A stretch of 64,000 bases of DNA from AP-15 sp963716115 (lineage in GTDB: Bacteria > Pseudomonadota > Alphaproteobacteria > ATCC43930 > CGMCC-115725), in NCBI GenBank assembly GCA_963716115.1, contig CAVQSZ010000004.1, positions 69,238 through 133,237 of the forward strand, in the 5' to 3' direction. Below the pieces are notes generated by a model. The model saw only the letters and a program-made list of their open reading frames with translations. It was not told the DNA's origin and did not search any database. The position numbers were made by a program, and so were the translations under genes. This document shows, piece by piece, positions 56,151-64,000 of this stretch (position 1 is the first letter of the stretch; each line of letters opens with the position of its first letter).

Positions 56151-58163
56151 ATGACCGAACATAGCGCCGCCCGGCCGGACGCCGTCGAGGTCGAGGTTTT
56201 CGCCAATCTCTTCAAGGCGGTGGTCGACGAGATGGCATGGATCGTGCTGCGCTCGTCGCACACGACCTTTGTCAAGGAGACGCAGGATTTCGGGGTGGCG
56301 CTGGTCACCCCGGAGGGCGAGATGTTCGCCTACCCCTACGGCAGCGGGGCAACTCCGCTGATGGGGGTCGAGATGCACACCGCGACCAAGGCGGTGACGT
56401 GGGAGCCGGGCGACGTGCTGATCACCAACGACCCGTTTGCGACGCGGGGGATGGTGATGCATCTGAACGACATCTACCTGTTCCGGCCGGTCTTTGTCGA
56501 AGGCGGGCTCCTCTGCTTCGCGTGGTCCTTTATCCACTGCACCGATGTCGGCGGCTATGCGCCGGGCAGCATCGACATGCAGAATTCGGAGGTGTTTCAG
56601 GAAGGGCTGCGGCTGCGCCCGGTCAAGCTCTTCCGCCGCGGCGAGCTGAACCACGATGTGTGGAACATCTTTGCCGACAATTGCCGCATCCCGTCGTTGA
56701 ACTGGGGCGACATCACCGCCTGTGTGGCGGCGCTGACCAAGGCCGAGGCGCGTCTCGCGCGGCTCGCCGAGCGCTACGGCCGGGCCGAGGTCGCCCGCGC
56801 GATGGCGGGCACGCTCGACCGCACCGAGCGGCTGACCCGCGGCGTGCTGGCGCAGATCCCGCCCGGCAAATACCGCTTTACCGAATATTTCGAGGACGAT
56901 TACGTCAGCGACCTGCCGGTGCGGCTCGTGGTCGAGCTGACCTCGCGCGGCGACGGCACGGTTCTGCTCGACTATACCGGCTCCGACCCGCAGGTGCGCG
57001 CCGCGCTGAACCTGCCGACCGGCTCAGCGCCGCGCCACCCGTTCCTGGCGATGGCGCTGGTAAATTTCGTCGTCACCCGGTCGGAGGCCTTGCACATCAA
57101 CGCCGGCATCCTGCGCTGCATGGATCTGGTATTGCCCGAGGCCTCGGTCGTCAACGCCGCCTTCCCGGCCGCCTGCGGCATGCGCTTTACAACCGCGATG
57201 CGGGTGCACGACCTGGTGCTCGGCGCCCTCGGCCGGGCGATCCCCGGCGAGGTCCCGGTCGGCGGCTCGGGGGCGCTGGTCGTGACCTACGTCTCGACCT
57301 CGGAATTGGGCGGGGCCGGCCGGGTGGTCGTCGCCAACCCGGTCTCGGGCGGCTCCGGCGCCAGCGCATGGCTCGACGGCATCTCGGGCACCGAGATGAG
57401 CGTCGCCTTTCTGCGCAACGTCCCCGTCGAGATCCTCGAAGCCGAGGCCCCGGTCGTCGTCCACCGTTTCGCCCTGACCCCGGACAGCGAGGGACCCGGC
57501 AAGCATCGCGGCGGCTTCGGCGTCGAGTACGAGCTCGAAATCCGCCACCCGAGCGCGGTCGTCGTGATGCGCGGCAAGGACCGCCATCGTTTCACCTCGT
57601 GGGGTGCGGCGGGCGGCGGCGCCGGCGCGACCAGCGGCTGCATCGGCATCAGGCGGGGCGAGGCGCCGCACGACATCGGCAAGCGCACCGTCTACCGCGC
57701 GGCACTCGGCGAGGTGATCCGGGTGTGGGGCGGCGGCGGCGGCGGCTTTGGCGACCCGTTCGAGCGCGACCCTGCCCTGGTCGCCGCCGATGTCGCCGCC
57801 GGGCTCGTCTCGCCGGAACGGGCGCGCGACGCGTACGGGGTGGCGCTCGCCGGCGGCGCGGTCGACGCGGCGGCGACCCAGGCGCTGCGCACCCGGCCGG
57901 GCCGGGCGCCGGTGCGCGATTTCGATTTCGGCGCCGCGCGCGAGGAGTGGGAGCGCACCCATGGCGAGGCGGCGCAACGGATCGCCGCGTGGCTCCCGAC
58001 CCTGCCGGCCGGGGTGCGCCGCTACGCCCAGGCCGAGGCCTATCGCCATCTGCACGCGTCGGGCGGCGGCCCCTACCGTAGCGCCGCAATCGCCGCGGCG
58101 ACGGCGAAAGTCGGCGAGGCTCTCGGCCGGCCCGCGGAGCGGCTGGCGCAGGCGGCGGAGTGA
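56151..58163 (+). CDS. hyuB: Hydantoinase/oxoprolinase subunit B
   Basis: 670 residues in one intact frame. HyuB-type signature: EVEVFANLFKAVVDEMAWIV, RSSHTTFVKETQDFGVALVT, DVLITNDPFATRGMVMHLND, HCTDVGGYAPGSIDMQNSEV, LDYTGSDPQVRAALNLPTGS and the C-terminal GGGGGGFGDPFERDP. It partners HyuA in ATP-dependent hydrolysis of a cyclic amide; the FAD oxidoreductase upstream may act on a precursor or product amino acid. Start ATG at 56151 with similarity beginning there. The stop overlaps the GNAT start. Confidence 0.93.
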   Translation: MTEHSAARPDAVEVEVFANLFKAVVDEMAWIVLRSSHTTFVKETQDFGVALVTPEGEMFAYPYGSGATPLMGVEMHTATKAVTWEPGDVLITNDPFATRGMVMHLNDIYLFRPVFVEGGLLCFAWSFIHCTDVGGYAPGSIDMQNSEVFQEGLRLRPVKLFRRGELNHDVWNIFADNCRIPSLNWGDITACVAALTKAEARLARLAERYGRAEVARAMAGTLDRTERLTRGVLAQIPPGKYRFTEYFEDDYVSDLPVRLVVELTSRGDGTVLLDYTGSDPQVRAALNLPTGSAPRHPFLAMALVNFVVTRSEALHINAGILRCMDLVLPEASVVNAAFPAACGMRFTTAMRVHDLVLGALGRAIPGEVPVGGSGALVVTYVSTSELGGAGRVVVANPVSGGSGASAWLDGISGTEMSVAFLRNVPVEILEAEAPVVVHRFALTPDSEGPGKHRGGFGVEYELEIRHPSAVVVMRGKDRHRFTSWGAAGGGAGATSGCIGIRRGEAPHDIGKRTVYRAALGEVIRVWGGGGGGFGDPFERDPALVAADVAAGLVSPERARDAYGVALAGGAVDAAATQALRTRPGRAPVRDFDFGAAREEWERTHGEAAQRIAAWLPTLPAGVRRYAQAEAYRHLHASGGGPYRSAAIAAATAKVGEALGRPAERLAQAAE

Positions 58164-58583
58164 CCCGCGGCGTCAGAGCCGCCACATTTGCCGACGCCGA
58201 GCCGCTCTTCGCGCTGGCGGAGGAATTGGCGACCTCGTTCCGACCGGAGCGCGAAGCATTCGATATCGGCGCTGAGCGAAATTATTGCCGACCAGTCGGC
58301 CTGGCTCGGCGTCGCCGATCACGCCGGCGCCGTCGTGGGATATTGCCTCGGCTTCGACCATGTCGCGTTCTACGCCAACGGCCGGGTCGCGTGGGTCGAG
58401 GAGATCGCGGTCCGGGCGGACGCGCGCCGGCAAGGGATCGGCGCGGGCCTGATGGCGGCGTTCGAGGCCTGGGCGAAAGACCGCGGGTCGCGCGTCGCAG
58501 CGCTCGCCACCCGCCGCGCCGCGCCGTTCTATGCCGCCCTCGGCTACACGGAATCGGCGGCCTATTTCCGCAAGCTGCTGTGA
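58160..58583 (+). CDS. GNAT family N-acetyltransferase, one frame break
   Basis: About 140 residues from GTG at 58160, overlapping the hyuB stop (GTGA). The N-terminus GVRAATFADAEPLFALAEEL leads to an extra base near 58267. It continues SEIIADQSAWLGVADHAGAV and the acetyl-CoA motif ARRQGIGAGLMAAFEAWAKD, ending APFYAALGYTESAAYFRKLL. Substrate unknown. Likely part of the hyu operon. Confidence 0.84.
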
Positions 58584-58633
58584 ACGGCGCCGCCCGCCGC
58601 ATGGCAGGCGCCCCCGGCCCCTTCGGCTCGCCG

Positions 58634-59917
58634 ATGGCGGATGCCGCGGCGACGCCCCAAATGTCGGCTCAGCCGCACAAAGGCCGGCGAGCTTGGGAGC
58701 GCGATGCCGTGGCTGCAATTCCCCGCTACCGACCGCAGGCCGGCCCCGCGATCCTGTCGGCGGGGTTCCGCCCGTTCTTTCTGCTGTCGGCGCTGTGGTC
58801 GGCGATCGCGATCCCGCTGTGGCTGATGTTCTACGCCGGCGAGGCGACGGTCCCGACGGCGCTGCCGGCCGCGATCTGGCATGTCCATGAGATGGTCTTC
58901 GGCTTTGGCGCCGCGACCGTCGCCGGGTTCATGCTGACCGCGATCCCGAACTGGACCGGCCGCATGCCGCTCCAGGGCGGCCCGCTCGCCGCGCTGGCGC
59001 TGCTGTGGGTGGCGGGACGGGTCGCGGTATTCGTCTCGGCGCGGATCGGGGCCGAAACCGCGATGCTGGTCGACTTGGCCTTTCCCGTGGTTTTCCTGGC
59101 CGCGGTCGGCCGCGAGATCGTCGCCGGGCGCAACTGGCGCAACCTGCCGATGCTGGGCGCGCTGTCGCTGCTCTTCGCCGGCAATCTCCTCGTCCATCTC
59201 GAAGCGGTCGGGGCCGCGGCGACCGCGGCCCTCGGCAACCGCATCGGCGTCGCCACCTTGCTGCTGCTGATCAGCCTTGTCGGCGGCCGCATCGTCCCGA
59301 GCTTCACCCGGAACTGGCTGTCGAAACAGCGGCCCGACATCGCCTCGCCACAGTCGTTCGGCGCGATCGACCGCGTGGCCCTCGGGTTGACCGCGCTCGC
59401 CCTGGCGGTTTGGGTCGTGGCCCCCGAGGCCGCGGCGGCGCCCTGGGTCGAGCTCGCCGCCGGCGTCGCCCTCGGCGTCCGCCTCGCGCGCTGGCGCGGG
59501 CAAGCGGCCTGGCGCGAGCCGCTGCTCCTGGTGCTGCACCTCGGCTATGGCTGGCTGGCGCTCGGCTTTCTGCTTCTGGCGATCGACGGGCTGACCGGTC
59601 TCGCGCCGCAGACGGCGGCGCTGCACGCGCTGACCGTGGGTGCGATCGGCACGATGACCCTGGCGGTGATGACCCGCGCCACGCTCGGCCATACCGGGCG
59701 TCCGCTCGCCGCCGGCCCCGGCACGGTCACGATCTACGCCTTGGTCACGCTCGCCGCCCTGCTGCGCCTGCTGGCCCCGCTCGCCGGGGCGGAATACCTC
59801 TTGGTCCTGTCGCTGGCCGGGGCGGCGTGGAGCGGCGCCTTCGGGCTCTTCGCCCTCCTCTACGCGCGCCCGCTCGCCCTGCCGCGAGCGACGGCGGCAG
59901 AGGCGCGGCCGATCTGA
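58634..59917 (+). CDS. nnrS: NnrS family haem-copper membrane protein
   Basis: About 427 residues with about twelve membrane segments. The NnrS signature AILSAGFRPFFLLSALWSAI and PAAIWHVHEMVFGFGAATVA are present near the N-terminus, with LTAIPNWTGRMPLQGGPLAA, GGRIVPSFTRNWLSKQRPDI, and HALTVGAIGTMTLAVMTRAT near the C-terminus. NnrS proteins are haem- and copper-containing and help bacteria resist or metabolise nitric oxide. The start is not certain: GTG 58580, ATG 58601 or ATG 58634 are all open and lack a clear ribosome-binding site. Confidence 0.88.
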   Translation: MADAAATPQMSAQPHKGRRAWERDAVAAIPRYRPQAGPAILSAGFRPFFLLSALWSAIAIPLWLMFYAGEATVPTALPAAIWHVHEMVFGFGAATVAGFMLTAIPNWTGRMPLQGGPLAALALLWVAGRVAVFVSARIGAETAMLVDLAFPVVFLAAVGREIVAGRNWRNLPMLGALSLLFAGNLLVHLEAVGAAATAALGNRIGVATLLLLISLVGGRIVPSFTRNWLSKQRPDIASPQSFGAIDRVALGLTALALAVWVVAPEAAAAPWVELAAGVALGVRLARWRGQAAWREPLLLVLHLGYGWLALGFLLLAIDGLTGLAPQTAALHALTVGAIGTMTLAVMTRATLGHTGRPLAAGPGTVTIYALVTLAALLRLLAPLAGAEYLLVLSLAGAAWSGAFGLFALLYARPLALPRATAAEARPI

Positions 59918-59990
59918 GCCGTTCGCGCTTTGCCGGCTCTGTCTCTTATGTGACGATGGGTACAAACCGTCGCAGCGGAGGCATCCCACC

Positions 59991-61460
59991 ATGAGCACGG
60001 GCGCCGGCGACCCGATCTGCAAGACCGGCGAGGAGCATCTGCGCTCGCTGCGCGACGGCCGCGCCGTCTACATCGACGGCGAGCGCGTCGCCGACGTGAC
60101 CACCCACCCGGCGTTCCGCAACGCGGTCGCCTCGGCGGCGGCGCTCTACGACTTCCAGGCGCGTCCCGAAAACCTCGAGCGGATGACCTTCGCCCCGGCC
60201 CCCGGGGCGCGGCGGATCAACCGCTGCTGGCAGATGCCGAGGAGCTGTGACGAGCTGGTGCAGCGCCGCCGGGCGCTTGTCCTCTGGGCCGAGCAGTCGG
60301 GCGGCTTTGTCGGCCGCTCGCCGGACCACGTCGCCTCGAGCCTTTTGGGCCAGGTGATCGGCATCGACGTGTTCCGCCGGCACGGCGAGGCGCGGGCGAA
60401 GGCGCTCCTCGACTATTACGACCACGCCAGCCGCAACGACCTCTTCCTGACCTATGTGATCATCAACCCGCAGGCCGACCGCGCCAAGTCCTGGGGCGCG
60501 CAGGACGAGGAGCTGGTCGCCCGCCTCGTCGACGAGGATGCCGGCGGGATCACCGTGCGCGGCGCCAAGATGCTCGGCACCAGCACGATCATGGCGAACG
60601 AGATCCTGGTCGCCAATCTGCAGCCGCTGCGGCCGGGAGAGGAGGATTTGGCGCTGTCCTTCGCCATCCCGATCGCCACCCCGGGGCTGAAGCTGCTGTC
60701 GCGCAAATCCTATGAGGCGGCCGCGGTCTCGGTGTTCGACAACCCGATCTCGGCGCGTTTCGACGAGAACGACGCGCTCGTCTGGTTCGAGGACGTAAAG
60801 GTGCCGTGGGAGCGCGTCTTCGTCTACCGCGACACCGACATGTGCCGGGCGCAGTTCCACGACACGCCCGGCCATGCCTTTCAGAACTACCAGGCGCAGA
60901 TCCGGCTCAGCGTAAAGATCCGGCTGCTCGCCGGAATTGCGCGCCGCCTCGCCGACACGATCGGCATCGGCTCGATGGCGCCCGTCCGCGAGGAGCTCGG
61001 CTGGCTCGCCGCCCAGGCGGCGATGGTCGAAGGGATGGTCGCGGGGATGGAGGCGGCCGGCCATATGGAAAACGGCTGCTGGGTCCCCGACAAGCACATG
61101 ATGTATGCCGCCCAGGTCCTGACCCAGGAGGTCTATCCGCGGGTCGTCGACAAGATCCGCAGCCTCGCCGGCGGCGCGCTGATCATGCTGCCCTCCTCGG
61201 CGCGCGATCTCGCCGACCCCGAGCTCGCCGCGATCATCGAGCGAACCCAGCGCTCGCCCGTGGCGGCGCCGCGCGAGCGGGTGGCGTTCTTGAAGCTCGC
61301 CTGGGACGCGATCGGCTCGGAATTCGGCTCGCGCCACACCCAATACGAGATGTTCTACGCCGGCGCCCGGTTCGTCAGCTGCGGCCACAGCTTCCGCACC
61401 TACGACTGGGCCGCCGCCGACGGTCTCGTCACCCGCCTTTTGCGGCCCGACCGGGAATGA
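59991..61460 (+). CDS. 4-hydroxyphenylacetate 3-hydroxylase (HpaB) family protein
   Basis: 489 residues, FADH2-dependent monooxygenase family. KTGEEHLRSLRDGRAVYIDG at the N-terminus is a HpaB hallmark, then FVGRSPDHVASSLLGQ, DHASRNDLFLTYVIINPQAD, WFEDVKVPWERVFVYRDTDM, FQNYQAQIRLSVKIRLLAGI, and RSLAGGALIMLPSSARDLAD. It would hydroxylate a phenolic acid, but no HpaC flavin reductase lies nearby. The family also includes unrelated substrates. ATG at 59991 with GGAGG ten bases upstream. Confidence 0.88.
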   Translation: MSTGAGDPICKTGEEHLRSLRDGRAVYIDGERVADVTTHPAFRNAVASAAALYDFQARPENLERMTFAPAPGARRINRCWQMPRSCDELVQRRRALVLWAEQSGGFVGRSPDHVASSLLGQVIGIDVFRRHGEARAKALLDYYDHASRNDLFLTYVIINPQADRAKSWGAQDEELVARLVDEDAGGITVRGAKMLGTSTIMANEILVANLQPLRPGEEDLALSFAIPIATPGLKLLSRKSYEAAAVSVFDNPISARFDENDALVWFEDVKVPWERVFVYRDTDMCRAQFHDTPGHAFQNYQAQIRLSVKIRLLAGIARRLADTIGIGSMAPVREELGWLAAQAAMVEGMVAGMEAAGHMENGCWVPDKHMMYAAQVLTQEVYPRVVDKIRSLAGGALIMLPSSARDLADPELAAIIERTQRSPVAAPRERVAFLKLAWDAIGSEFGSRHTQYEMFYAGARFVSCGHSFRTYDWAAADGLVTRLLRPDRE

Positions 61461-61492
61461 AGCTGTCCGGCTCGTGTCTGCTCTCCATCCGC

Positions 61493-61624
61493 TCAATGGA
61501 CAAAGAGCTTGACGAGGATCGCGATCAAGAGCGCGGTGTTGATGCCGATCTGCCACTGCAAGAACTTGATGTCTCCCTTGTCGCGCAGCGCGCGCGCCAA
61601 GCGAAGCGTGTCGATGATCGCCAT
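61493..61624 (-). CDS. 43-residue membrane protein resembling a shortened DUF1640 protein
   Basis: MAIIDTLRLARALRDKGDIK followed by FLQWQIGINTALLIAILVKL and FVH. The first 17 residues match the start of DUF1640/CCDC90-type proteins and the last 25 match their C-terminal membrane anchor; the central coiled coil is missing. Either an internally deleted relative or a small independent protein. Start ATG at 61624, stop at 61493. Confidence 0.5.
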   Translation of the reverse strand: MAIIDTLRLARALRDKGDIKFLQWQIGINTALLIAILVKLFVH

Positions 61625-61711
61625 GCCGGATAGATCGGCCTTCCGATTTCGATATCCAAGCTGTCCGACGCAGAAAGAAAAAGCGCCTCGACCGCAGCGC
61701 GGGATCGGCCG

Positions 61712-62032
61712 CTATCCGCCAGGCGGGCGGTAGGTGACGCTCTTTTCAAGGGCCCGGTCGGTCTCCTCGACGGTCAAGAGCGCCGTCGTCCGGGTGCGCA
61801 CGAGCCCGCTGCTCGATGCGGCGACGCCGATCGCCGCGGCGCTGGCGTTGTCGGGCAAATCGACGATGATGTACACATCATCCGCGCCAAGCGCGTTGTA
61901 GAAGCACTCGACCTTGCCGCCCATTCCCTCGACCGCCGTGGTGACCGCGGCTCTGCGGCCGGAGGCCTTGTCCTTTTGCAGGCCGCGCAGGCCTTCGGCG
62001 CTGTAGGACGCCGAAATCAGATATTTGGGCAT
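61712..62032 (-). CDS. GYD domain protein
   Basis: About 106 residues of the GYD family, alpha/beta ferredoxin-like: MPKYLISASYSAEGLRGLQK, GMGGKVECFYNALGADDVYI and VDLPDNASAAAIGVAASSSG. Function unknown. Of two adjacent ATGs I prefer the second (62032) because the GGGAGG site is then properly spaced. It is 50 bases downstream of the chromate transporter pair and may share its message. Confidence 0.8.
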   Translation of the reverse strand: MPKYLISASYSAEGLRGLQKDKASGRRAAVTTAVEGMGGKVECFYNALGADDVYIIVDLPDNASAAAIGVAASSSGLVRTRTTALLTVEETDRALEKSVTYRPPGG

Positions 62033-62082
62033 CATGCCCTCCCTGAGATCGTCCGCTTTTGGCTGCGGACGCGGCCCGCAGC

Positions 62083-62631
62083 CTACCACCAGCCGGCGGC
62101 GGCGGCGAGGCCGAACAGCGCGCCGCCGGCGGCGAACAGCGCCAGCGGATGCAGCTTCGGCCGCCACAGCAGCAGCGCGGTCGCGATCCCGGCCGCAGCC
62201 CATACCGCGGCGCCGCCGGGGGAGGCGCGCAGCACCGCAATCCCGCCCGACAGCACCAGCCCGGCGGCGATCGGCGCGAGCCCGCGCTCGACTGCGGCGT
62301 GCCAGACCGAGCCGCGCCACCTGCCCCAGACGCGGGCGAGGCCGTAGACCAGCAGCGAAGAGGGCAGGTAGAGCGCCGCCGAGGCGGCGACCGCTCCGGC
62401 CACCCCCGCCACCTTCCAGCCGATCAGCGCCGACAGCATCGTCCCCGGCCCCGGCGCGGCGCGCGAAATCGCGAACAGGTCGGCGAACTCGCGGTCGGTC
62501 GTCCAGCCGTGCACGACCACCGACTGATGCGCGATCTCGGCGAGGAGCGAGGCGCCGCCGCCGATCGACAACAGCGACAGCGGGCCGAAAACAAAGGCCA
62601 GCGCCAGCAGCGGGCGGAAATCCTCAGGCAT
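62083..62631 (-). CDS. chrA: Chromate transporter, second half (short-chain CHR)
   Basis: 182 residues, about six membrane segments, one CHR domain: PLSLLSIGGGASLLAEIAHQ, EFADLFAISRAAPGPGTMLS and IGWKVAGVAGAVAASAALYL. Short-chain ChrA proteins work as a pair of homologous halves of opposite membrane orientation to export chromate. Overlaps the first half by eight bases. The annotated substrate is family-based; some members may move other anions. Confidence 0.87.
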   Translation of the reverse strand: MPEDFRPLLALAFVFGPLSLLSIGGGASLLAEIAHQSVVVHGWTTDREFADLFAISRAAPGPGTMLSALIGWKVAGVAGAVAASAALYLPSSLLVYGLARVWGRWRGSVWHAAVERGLAPIAAGLVLSGGIAVLRASPGGAAVWAAAGIATALLLWRPKLHPLALFAAGGALFGLAAAAGWW

Positions 62632-63208
62632 CGCCGCCCTGCCGCTTCGCGCGCAGCAGCGCCAGGCCGATGCTGACCGGCGCGAGGCCGAGCACGACCG
62701 GGATCATCGGCCAGCGCAGCGCCCCGACCGAAACCACGGTGGCGAGCGTCACCGCCAGCGGCGCGGCTCCCGCCCGGCCGCGCGGCGCGAGGCTGAGCCC
62801 GGCGGCGAAGGTCAGGCCGACCGCGGCCGCCCCGACCCCGTCGAGCACCGCGTGCAGCACCGGGCCCGGCCCGATCCGCGTCCAGGCCGCCGCCAGCGCC
62901 AGCACGATCGCCAGCGGCCCCGAGAGGAGACCCAGCACGGCGGCGACGGCCCCCGCGGCGCCGCGCAGGCGCTGGCCCGTCTGGACCGTCAGATTGACCC
63001 CGCCCGAGCCCGGCAGCACCCGGCCGAGCGCCAAATCCGAGGCGAACGCGGCATTGTCGATCCAGCGCCTTCGCTGCACGATCTCGCGATAGAGCCAGGC
63101 CGCGGTGCCGCCGCCGAAGCTGGTGACCCCGAGCCGAAAGAACGCCGCGAAGATCGCCCCCAGCCCGACCCGTTCCGCCCGCCCGATATCCGCGCCGGCC
63201 TCGGCCAT
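62624..63208 (-). CDS. chrA: Chromate transporter, first half (short-chain CHR)
   Basis: 194 residues from the ATG at 63208 (GGGAGATC upstream). One CHR domain: FAAFFRLGVTSFGGGTAAWL, EIVQRRRWIDNAAFASDLAL, GRVLPGSGGVNLTVQTGQRL. The G-x-x-F-G-G-G motif and the PGP-like P-G-S-G are present. The frame opens further upstream without similarity. Pairs with the next gene. Confidence 0.86.
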   Translation of the reverse strand: MAEAGADIGRAERVGLGAIFAAFFRLGVTSFGGGTAAWLYREIVQRRRWIDNAAFASDLALGRVLPGSGGVNLTVQTGQRLRGAAGAVAAVLGLLSGPLAIVLALAAAWTRIGPGPVLHAVLDGVGAAAVGLTFAAGLSLAPRGRAGAAPLAVTLATVVSVGALRWPMIPVVLGLAPVSIGLALLRAKRQGGDA

Positions 63209-64000
63209 CACGTGATCTCCCTCGCCAATCCGTTGCAAAAAGCCGGGCAAACGTCCCGCCGAAGCCGGGCCCTGCCGCCGAGGATCGGGCTTTGCCGCGG
63301 CGTTGCCAAGCGCCGCAGGCGGTGGGCCGAGCCCGAAACGGCGGCTGCCGAGACGCAACCGATGGGCTAGGCCTCCGGCGCCGGGTCCACTTCTGCAGCG
63401 GGTCAGCAGCGAGATTTGTCTCACAGGTTGAATATCTTCTGAAACAGCGACGCGGGGCCCAGCCCGCGGAGCAATCCCGGACCTGATCGGAAGCCGAGCT
63501 GGAGCATGATCCCATGAGGCTGAAGCGCATGGCTCCCGCGGTCCCGTGGGCCTTCAGCCCACGGACTTGATCCGTGGGGAAAGCCGGGACGCACGCCGGC
63601 CGCAGGCGCCATAGCTTCTCCTGCGAGCGGTCGAGCGGGGGAAAGGTGGGTCCCGGCTTTCGCCGGGACAGCGGAAAGAGGCATTGACGGAGCCTCTTCA
63701 GAACGGCCGCTCGATCAAATCGGATCGTGCTCTGAATGTCAGACGCCGACCTGACAGCAGCTCTTGGCTGCCGCGACCCGGCGCCGCGCGTCTCGGCCTG
63801 CCCCGCCTTCGAGGCGCGCCCCGGCGGCGGTGACGAAACTCCCTCGACCATCGACATCTCCACAATCGTCGGGCCGGGAGCATGCCATGCGAAACCGGCA
63901 TTTTTATGGTAATGGCAATATCCGGTCATCCGATCCCGGCTAAGGAGGGTCCGGCTGGATCGCGCCTCGACCCGGCGCAGCCCAAACGCTCCGTCGCAGA
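63209..64000. other. Non-coding end of window with repeats
   Basis: No supported gene in about 790 bases. Contains the family B hairpin at 63541-63578 (GTCCCGTGGGCCTTCAGCCC reading on), which is the reverse complement of 31638-31674, and a GGGTCCCGGCTTTCGCCGGG element at about 63648-63670. At 63738-63756 there is a short palindrome GTCAG-N8-CTGAC. An AAGGAGG at 63941-63947 might precede a gene beginning at or past the window edge. Confidence 0.5.

Noticed and set aside
63930..64000. rRNA-like sequence at the window end (AAGGAGG, GGCTGGATC)
   Set aside because: Only short chance resemblance to the 16S 3' end; surrounding bases do not match helix 45 or an ITS.

Overview
The window is GC-rich chromosomal DNA of an alphaproteobacterium. 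The evidence is a core operon-like series on the minus strand (tpiA, secG, pyrG, kdsA, eno, ftsB, pdhA, pdhB, with the lipoyl domain fused to PdhB), a fused TrpE(G) anthranilate synthase behind a Trp-rich leader peptide, and the alphaproteobacterial families DUF1192 and TrcR (DUF1013). KdsA indicates a Gram-negative envelope with Kdo-containing LPS. I cannot name a genus. I saw no rRNA, tRNA or CRISPR array.

Layout. 1-10.2 kb: central metabolism and envelope series on the minus strand, interrupted by a RHH/RelE-type toxin-antitoxin pair, a YopT/C58-like cysteine-protease candidate between kdsA and eno, and an SDR between tpiA and secG. 10.3-17.7 kb: PpiD chaperone; tryptophan 2,3-dioxygenase, trpL leader and trpE(G) on one strand; polysaccharide deacetylase; DUF4082 protein. 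17.9-23.2 kb: EcsC, MFS and AI-2E-type membrane proteins, an OmpA-like protein, a D-2-hydroxyacid dehydrogenase and a VOC protein. 23.3-30.1 kb: molybdopterin hydroxylase large subunit, aldehyde dehydrogenase, DUF1192, TrcR, propionyl-CoA synthetase. 30.2-36.4 kb: DUF917 with a hydantoinase/oxoprolinase-like protein, separated by an unrecognised Cys/His protein; then cyclophilin and an AmpG-like permease. 36.4-42.7 kb: YgjP-like metallopeptidase and a glycerol-3-phosphate-type ABC importer (ugpB, ugpA, ugpE) split by an insertion carrying a Uma2 protein and another ABC binding protein, with a decayed second ugpB tail. 42.8-46.2 kb: truncated EcsC-like fragment, IS630-type transposase, serine hydrolase, Phd/VapC pair. 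46.2-52.5 kb: CobB, CMD protein, nitroreductase, lytic transglycosylase, thiolase, a second serine hydrolase. 52.6-61.5 kb: FAD oxidoreductase with HyuA/HyuB, GNAT, NnrS and HpaB-type hydroxylase. 61.5-63.2 kb: a 43-residue membrane protein, a GYD protein and a two-gene chromate transporter.

Sequence quality. About 25 single-base frame breaks fall in otherwise conserved genes, including the normally essential pyrG and tpiA. Nearly all behave as one extra base, and removing it restores the family's normal length and sequence. In eight of them the extra base lies in a CTT triplet where CT is expected. Many genes therefore appear split or falsely fused. I annotate the restored genes and state where each break lies. 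Most are probably read/assembly errors rather than decay.

Interspersed palindromic repeats of several families sit in many intergenic gaps. The most interesting accessory items are the two putative cysteine enzymes (4877-5498 and 31761-32453), the tdo-trpL-trpE(G) arrangement with three consecutive Trp codons, and the ugpB tail duplication around an inserted cassette.
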